A DNA stretch of 64,000 bases from Liolophura sinensis (lineage: Eukaryota > Mollusca > Polyplacophora > Chitonida > Chitonidae): assembly GCF_032854445.1 (NCBI RefSeq), contig NC_088303.1:8131501-8195500 (forward strand), given 5' to 3'. The notes beneath the pieces are model-generated. The model was not told the origin of the DNA. It ran no database searches and saw only the letters and a list, made by a program, of their open reading frames with translations. Position numbers and translations under genes: made by a program. Shown piece after piece: positions 57,275-64,000 of this stretch (the stretch's first letter is position 1; every line of letters starts with the position of its first letter).

Positions 57275-60200
57275 ATGAAGGTGGTACTGTGTTTGCTGGT
57301 TGTTGGGATATCAAGCTTCAGTAAGTACATCTTCCTGAACATTCCAGCCAAATTCCTGTTTCGTGGCGAACAGATTCCCTCTAGACACAAGTCTCGTCGG
57401 TTTAGACATAATACCCACTGCTCACTATATTCTGGAAATTTCCGCCTTCATTTTTCTTCATCGATACTGGTCACGGTGCGACCGTGTGAACTTGGTCTAA
57501 AGTATCTTGAGTGGTAATATTTTAAGCTTGGGGCCGCTTTAGCAAACTTCAAAAGTCATATAGGCTATGTATCGAACTATTTTTTTCAAAAACACATTAC
57601 AGCGCAATAAAGACGATCATCGGCAAAAATTGTGATTACCTATCTTTTGTAAAAGTGCTCGGGCTCTTGATGTTGGATATGGACCTAAATTAATGGGGCA
57701 TACGAAAGATATCGTTTTGGCTTGTCTAAAGTAAGCTTGTGAAGTGCAATGGTTCATGTAAACTGAGGGCCTTTGCTGGCTCCTGTGAACTGGGGGTTCC
57801 ATCCTGGCTCATGTGAATTGGGGACCCTTGCTATCTAACGTAAACTGGGGGCCCTTGCTGTCACATGTGAACTGGGGGCCCTTTGTTGGCTCATGTGAAA
57901 CGAGGGCCCTTGCTATCTAACGTAAACTGGGGGCTCTTTGCTGGCTCATGCGAAATGGGGGCTCTATCCTGGCTCGTGTGAACTGGGGACCCTTGCTATC
58001 TAACGTAAACAGGGGGCCCTTGGTGTCACATGTAAACTGGGGGCCCTTTGCTGGCTCATGTGAACTGGGGACTCCATCTCGGCTCATGTGAACTGGGAAC
58101 CCTTGCTATCTAACGTAACGTCTTGGCACATGTGTATCATCATGGTGGTCTCCACTTGCCCCCAATCAAAACCTGGCTTAAGGCAATGATTTTCTCCATG
58201 TGCTATACATCCTGCCCGTCAACACCTGACGTAAGGCTAGGGTTTTCTCCATGAGCTCTACCTCCTGATTAAATCAACACCTGGTGAAAGGCTAAGGTTT
58301 TCTCCATGCAGTATACCTCCTATCCCCAATCAACACCTGGTGTAAGGCTAAGGATTTCACCAGGCGCTAAACCACCTACCCTTAAACGACAATTAACATA
58401 AGGCTGAGGTTTTCTGCAGGCGCTCTGTCTCCTCCCCTGGCGTAAGGCCAATGTTTTCACCAGGCGCTATACGATTTTCTCGATCCTCGATACCGGTCTA
58501 CAGCTTTTAAACGGCAACAAAGTAAATGAATAAATTAAAGTTGTGGTTTCATAAATATTCATGAATCAAAGCGTCAACCCAGACAACATATATCATTTCT
58601 ACACAATACAGATGCCCCTCAAGTAGATAATCGAATGACCAATTTTTAAAACAATCTATAAACCAGCTTCCAAAGAAATATATAAGATGTAATGTATAAA
58701 TGGTAAAATAAAGCTGTTACATGTATATAGAGAGAAGCTTTCAACGGTTTTCAATGGAGGCATCCTAGGCCTGCCATCCAATTCAAATTTCAAACTCATA
58801 TAGTCCGTGGATACGGACTAGGAGTGATTGCAGATGACTAACACTGGCAATTTTCGTCACTACTTCAGGGAGCAATGAAGCAGCCACGACGTTCGACCAC
58901 GCACCATTGGTTTACAATTTCTATGACGTCATGGCTCAGGCTGCTTGTGCTGCCCGGGGCACAACAACAAACAGAATCTGGGCAATGAGGAGGTCATGTT
59001 CTGGGGTCAAAACCTGTCATCAGATTTGCAATGGTCACAGGTAAGTGACTGCATATAATATTTAAATGTTGCGTCAAAATCTGAGCATAGTTTGAATCAT
59101 TACTCTGTTAAAACGCAGGTGTGAAAATTACTGCATTTTTTCTTAAAATAACACTGAACGTTAAATTCTTTAAAATATGAATTTTAACGTCTTAAACCCT
59201 TACGCTATGTTATGACTGTTTGGAGGCTGTAACATGACGTTGGAATACAAGAGTTTCAACATTTATATAATGAGTGTTAACTTGACGTTAGATAGTGTTT
59301 AATTACATAAATATTTTCTTATCATTTTGCAACGTGTTCAGTTTTTGCACTTTAGAAAGTGTTAACCGAACATTATAAGCGTTTTCCTTCTACACACTGC
59401 CAAAAATTTAGATTTAACATCATTAAAGCCAAGTGTAACATTTCAGGGAAATCACCGAACTTACTTTCAAAGCGAAGTTAACCAACAAATAAAATATCTC
59501 TGACCTTCGGTACCATATTTTTGTCTAATCCCTGGGCTACGAACCATATTTTATCTTCCCTTTTTATTGCCGCAATGTAATACTTTCCGTTCCTTTATGT
59601 TACCATCTTATTTTTCTTTCTATCGTTCCATTGTCTTATAGTTTTCTTTTCCTCGTGTCATGGTCTTATAGATTTCTCGCGGCCATGTCATCAGCTTATA
59701 CGTTTCTTTCAGTCGTGGCACCATCCACTATTTTCCTTCATGTCATCATTCATTATTTTCCTTTGTGTCACCATCCACTATTTTTCTTCGTTTCATCGTG
59801 CACTATTTTTCTTCATTTCACAATCCATTATTTTCCTTCGTCTCGTCGTTCACTATTTTCTTTCGTGTCATCATCCACTATTTTAGTTCCTGTCACTATC
59901 TTTTATTTTCCTGGGTGTCACCATCCACTATTTTTCTTCTTGTCACCATCCACTATTTTTCTTCTTGTCATCTTTCATTATTTTTCTTCATTTCACCATC
60001 CATTATTTTCCTTCGTCCAATTGTCCACTATTTTCGTTTGTGTCATCATCAACTATTTTCCTTCGTGTCACTATGCACTATTTTCCTTCGTGTCACTATG
60101 CACTATTTTCCTTCAGTTCACCATTTACAATTTTATTTCGTGTCACCATCCACTATTTTTCTTTAATTCACCATCCACTATATTCCTTCTTGCCATCGTA

Positions 60201-61045
60201 CACTAATTTTCTTCATTCCACCATCCATTATTTTTCTTCGTCTCATCGCTTACTATTTGCCTTCGTGTTATCATGCGCAGCTTTCCTTCGTCTCATCATC
60301 CACTGTTTTCTTTCGTGTCATCGTCCATTATTTTCCTTCTTGTCATCGTCCACGTTGTATTATTCACTTCTTCGTGTCGTTGCCTCGTATTTTTCAGTAA
60401 CATAATATTTTTCCTGCCCATATGATGGTTAATAGGCTAGTTCGCTGTGAATTTCAGAGCCTTGACCATCGGTTTCGCTGGTTTTAAGTCTAGAAAGATA
60501 CCTGGTGAAGGGTAGTGGTTTACTCTGGGCATTGCATTGCTAAGGTAGCCGTTGAAGGGTGGTGGTCTACACTGGGCATTGCTAAGGCACGTGGAAAAGG
60601 CTGTGGTCTACCTTAATGGACATTCCGGTGTCCTCCACTAACAAACATGACCACGGTCATAGAAGTGAGCAATTCTAGCATACGACACTAATCAAATAAG
60701 TAAATAATAAATAGTTTTCCATTCATTCTGTCGTCGTGATATATGTTCTGTTCCATTCTGCTGAAGCCTTGTATTCTTTTTTCTTCTCTATTACATGTGC
60801 CATTACTGATCCAGTTACTCGTTTGTATGATGTATTTATTTTCTGCTTACAGGCTGACATGTATTCACGCCTATCACGTGTACAAAAATCCCAAGATTCT
60901 CCTAGAGAACAGCGACATGCAGACAGACGAAGGTGTGAACGGGCTGAGTATGACCAACTATGTGGGTGGTTGCTCTTGGCGAGCCGGTCACTGTGGACCA
61001 AACTACTGCTGTTGTGAAGGTCCGTGGAACACGCCATTCCCTTAA
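57275..61045 (+). CDS. Small secreted cysteine-rich protein, GPNYCCC family, paralogue B (three exons)
   Basis: The coding exons are 57275-57320 (46 nt), 58869-59040 (172 nt) and 60853-61045 (193 nt), giving 136 residues. Intron phases and the first two exon lengths are identical to paralogue A. Exon 1 encodes a signal peptide (MKVVLCLLVVG). The mature protein has 10 cysteines, allowing five disulfides: one in AQAACAA, one in RRSCSG, TC-x3-IC, one in LTC, and the CSWRAGHCGPNYCCC cluster. Between these runs the acidic, variable ENSDMQTDEG region. It has a TATA box and a clear AATAAA. Intron 1 contains two minisatellites and intron 2 a 25-bp array. Function is unknown; an extracellular matrix, shell or defence role is speculation. 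Confidence 0.88.
57770..58125. repeat. About 30-bp minisatellite in intron 1 of paralogue B
   Basis: About twelve units repeat GTGAACTGGGGGCCCTTTGC, then TGGCTCAT or TATCTAACGTAA. The TATCTAACGTAA variant recurs every three to four units, suggesting a longer-order repeat. Confidence 0.85.
58150..58470 (+). repeat. Small patch of the 54-bp minisatellite
   Basis: About six diverged units have CAACACCTGGCGTAAGGCT, then AAGGTTTTCTCCATG and CTATACCTCC. It is the same family as the large array at 61.56-64 kb but lies within intron 1 of paralogue B. Confidence 0.85.
59600..60400 (+). repeat. 25-bp minisatellite in intron 2 of paralogue B
   Basis: About 30 units of TCACCATCCACTATTTTTCT plus TCGTG-like ends. 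Because 25 is not a multiple of three and the unit lacks stops in most frames, ORFs of up to 191 codons cross it. These are not genes. Confidence 0.9.
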
Positions 61046-61169
61046 ACCAGATACTTTCTAACAAGAAATGTGGTGTCGAAGTAGCATGTGCTGTCGTAAC
61101 AAAACGTATACGTAGAAATGCGTGCAATTAAAACTTGCAAAACTGTTTATGTCAATTTGTCATACAGAA

Positions 61170-61175
61170 AATAAA
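61170..61175 (+). terminator. Polyadenylation signal of paralogue B
   Basis: AATAAA lies 125 bases after the stop codon, followed by T- and GT-rich sequence (TTTTTGTGTAG). Confidence 0.7.
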
Positions 61176-61559
61176 ATCGAAAGTGTCTAATTTTGTAAAT
61201 TTTTGTGTAGTAGAGTCATTAAACTTCAACTGAAGAGATTTGCATCTGATCTACTGCATGGTTGTCTTTTATCTTCTTTATATATATTTCAATAGATTAC
61301 TAGGTTTGTATACCCTGCAAAGATCCGATGATTTCCATAATTCAGAATGCGTCCTCTGAGCCGAAATCCACTACCGTTCAATTTTGACTGTGTGTTTCAT
61401 TTTTGAAAGCGAGGCTGTTAGGAACATTGTAAAATAGAACTTATCCTACTTCTCTCGCCGGGCCTATGTCGAGATATCATCTCCAACATACCAGTACATG
61501 CAATTTATTTTGTTTCTGCCAGACTTTTTTCAGAGTTCAACCACTCAGTTCACTCTACC

Positions 61560-64000
61560 GTTCAAGTACAACAGCTGGCGTAAAGCTAAGGTTTTCTCAA
61601 TGCGCTTTACCGCCTGCCCCAAATCAACACCTGGCGAAAGGCTAAGGTTTTCTCCATGCGGTATACCTTCTCTCCCCAGTCAACACCTGGCGTAAGGCTA
61701 AGGTTTTCTCCAGAAGGTGTACCGTCTTTCCCCAGTCAACATGTAACACAAGGCTAAAGTTTTCTCCATGTTGTAAACCTCCTTTCCTCAGTCAACATCT
61801 AGTGTAAGGCTCTAGTGTAAGGATAAGGTTTTTCTCCTTGCGCTATACCTCCTGCCTCAACCAACATCTGCCGTAAGGCAAAGCGTTTCAACATGCGATA
61901 TACCTCATTTCCTCATTCAACACCTGCCGTAAGGCTAAGGTTTTTCTCCAGGCGCTATACCTCCTGCCCTCAGTCAACATCTGGGGTAAGGCTAAGGTTT
62001 TCTCCATGTAGTATACCTCCTTTCCCCAGCCAACATGTAGTGTAAGGCTAAGGCTTTTTCCTTGCTCTATACTTCCTGTCGCAATCAACATCTGGCGTAA
62101 GGTTAAGTTTTTCCCCAAGCACTATGCCTCCTTTTCCTAGAGAACACCTAGTGAAAGGTTAAGGTTTTTCTCCGGGCACTATACTTCCTGCCCCAACCAA
62201 CACCTGCCGTAAGGTTAAGATTTTTCTCCATGCGGTATATCACCTATCCCCTGTCAACATCTGGCTTAAGGCTAAGGTTTTCTCCAGGCGCTATACCTGC
62301 TTTCCCCAGTCAACACCTAGTGTAAGGCTAAGGTTTTTCTCCATGCGCTATACCTCCTGCCCCAACCAACATCTGGTGTAAGGCTAAGGTTTTCTCCATG
62401 CGCTATACCTGCTGCCTCAAATCAACACCTAGCGTAGGGCTAAGGTTTTCTCCTTGCGCCATAGCACTTGTCCCCAATCAACACATGGCATAAGGCTAAG
62501 ATTTTCTCCAGGCGCTATATCTCCTTTCCCTAGTCAACACCTAGTGTAAGGCTAAGGGTTTTCTCCATGCGCTATACCTCTTGCCCTAACCAGCATGTGG
62601 CGAAAGGCTAAGGTTTTCTAACTGCGCTATACCTACTGCCTCAATTCAACACCTAGCGCAGGGCTAAGGTTTTCTCCATGCGCCATAGCACTTGCCCCCA
62701 ATCAACATTTGGCGTAAGCTAAGGTTTTCTCAATGCGATATACCTCCTTTCTCCAGCCAACATCTGGCGTAAGGCTAAGGGTTTCTCTATGGGCTCTACC
62801 TCCTGCCCCAATCAACACCTGGCCAAAGGATAAGGTTTACTCCGTGCGGTATATCACATTTCCTTAGTCAACATCTGGGGTAAGGGTAAGTTTTTCTCCA
62901 TTCGGTATACCTCCTGCCCCCAGTCAGCATCTGGCCTAAGGCTAAGGTTTTCTCCAGGCGCTGTACTTCGTTTCCGCAGTCAGCACCTAGTGTAAGACTA
63001 AGGTTTTTCTCCAGGCGCTATACCTCTGCCCCAACCAACATCTGGCGTAAGGGTAAGGTTTCTCGAGGCCCGATACCTCTTTTCCGCAGTCAACACCTAG
63101 TATAAGGCCAAGGTTTTTCTCCTTGCGCTAGTCAACATCTGGCGTAAGGCTAAGGTTTTCTCCAAGCGCCATATCACTTGCCCATAATCAACACGTGGTG
63201 TAAGGCTAAGGTTTTTCTCCATGTGCTATACCTCCTGCCCCAAACAACATTTGGCGTAAGGCTAAGGTTTTTTCCATGGGGTATACTTCTTTTCTCCATT
63301 CAACACCTGGCGTAAGGCTAAGGTTTTCTCCGTGGGCTCTACCTACTGCCCCAATCAACACCTGGCCTAACGCTAAGGTTTTCTCCGTGCGGCATACCAC
63401 CAATCCCCAGTTAACATCTGGCGTAAGGGTAAGGTTTTCTCCGTGCGGCATACCACCAACCCCCAGCCAACATCTGGCGTAAGGGTAAGGTTTTGTCCAC
63501 GCGGTATACCTCCTTTCCCCAGTCAACATCTGGCCTAAGGTAAGGCTTTCTCCATGCGCTATACTTCCTGGCCCTAATCAACATCTGGCCTAAGGCTAAG
63601 GTTTTCTCCGTGCGGTATACCACCAATCCCCAATCAACATCAGGCGTAAGGCTAAAGTTTTCTCCCTGCAGTATACCTCCCTTGTCCAGCTAACATTTGG
63701 AGTAAGGGTAGGGTTTTCTCCATGCAGTATACCTCCCTTCTCCAGCCAACATTTGGCGTAAGGCTAACGTTTTCTCCACGCGGTATACCTCCTTTCCCCA
63801 GTCAACATCTGGCCTAAGGTAAGGCTTTCTCCATGCGCAATACTTCCTGGCCCTAATCAACATCTGGCCTAAGGCTAAGGTTTTCTCCGTGCGGTATACC
63901 ACCAATCCCCAATCAACATCAGGCGTAAGGCTAAGGTTTTCTCCCTGCGGTATACCTCCCTTGTCCAGCTAACATCTGGCGTAAGGGTAGGGTTTTCTCC
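61560..64000 (+). repeat. 54-bp minisatellite array running off the window
   Basis: About 45 units of CAACATCTGGCGTAAGGCTA, AGGTTTTCTCCATGCG and CTATACCTCCTGCCCC continue to the last base. Units vary by substitutions and small indels. Near the end, a five-unit block of 279 bp is repeated almost exactly (about 63,520-63,720 against 63,800-64,000), showing recent unequal exchange. ORFs across it are by-products. Confidence 0.95.

Noticed and set aside
59631-60405. Three overlapping ORFs of 133-191 codons rich in Phe, Ser and His
   Set aside because: They are the three frames of a 25-bp stop-poor minisatellite within an intron.
63206-63905. Reverse ORFs of 71-107 codons with repeated EKTLAL phrases
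   Set aside because: They arise from the 54-bp minisatellite.
61560-64000. CRISPR-like look of regularly spaced repeats
   Set aside because: The whole unit repeats with no unique spacers, and the context is eukaryotic.

Overview
The window is animal nuclear DNA: AT-rich, with exons bounded by GT/AG splice sites, several tRNA-derived SINE families, minisatellites, and one 200-N assembly gap. The commonest SINE (full copy near 35.0-35.26 kb) resembles, from memory, a tRNA-derived SINE widespread in molluscs, so a mollusc or other lophotrochozoan is the best guess. The species cannot be named from the sequence.

Region 1 (1-24 kb, + strand) holds the inside of a gene built from sushi (CCP) exons. 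Four near-identical copies start at 3304, 6584, 7356 and 7953, and a diverged one at 19134. Two tiny proline-rich linker exons follow at 23161 and 23978. All these exons are symmetric phase 1-1. Copy 2 has lost its acceptor AG. A 146-bp satellite appears twice, in opposite orientations (4.9-5.6 kb and 15.1-16.7 kb). A DIRS-like retroelement relic lies at 20.4-20.9 kb.

Region 2 (25-28.2 kb) has a relic of an LTR retroelement beside the assembly gap. It is followed by broken exons of a cysteine-rich domain that ends in GPNYCCC.

Region 3 (36.7-39.3 kb and 57.2-61.1 kb, + strand) holds two intact paralogous genes for small secreted proteins with that domain. Each has three exons, of 46, 172 and 199/193 coding nt. 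The phases let this domain follow the sushi exons upstream, so the 3-28 kb segment may be one modular secreted protein gene (sushi modules, linker, GPNYCCC domain). I know no function for the family.

Region 4 (40,320-53,628) is a 13.3-kb Polinton/Maverick, a self-synthesising virus-like DNA transposon, inserted between the two paralogues. It has about 85-bp terminal inverted repeats and a TGTCT flanking duplication. Its genes are a Cys-rich protein and protein-primed DNA polymerase B on +; integrase, three small conserved or membrane proteins, packaging ATPase and a capsid-type protein on -; and three genes on + in a tightly overlapping row. The integrase frame is intact. The polymerase, the capsid-type gene and most others carry in-frame stops or frameshifts, and the ATPase appears to have an internal in-frame deletion. 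No protease gene was recognised. The element looks dead but fairly young.

Region 5 (57.7-64 kb) is rich in minisatellites: about 30-bp, 25-bp and 54-bp units. The last forms an array that runs off the window end.
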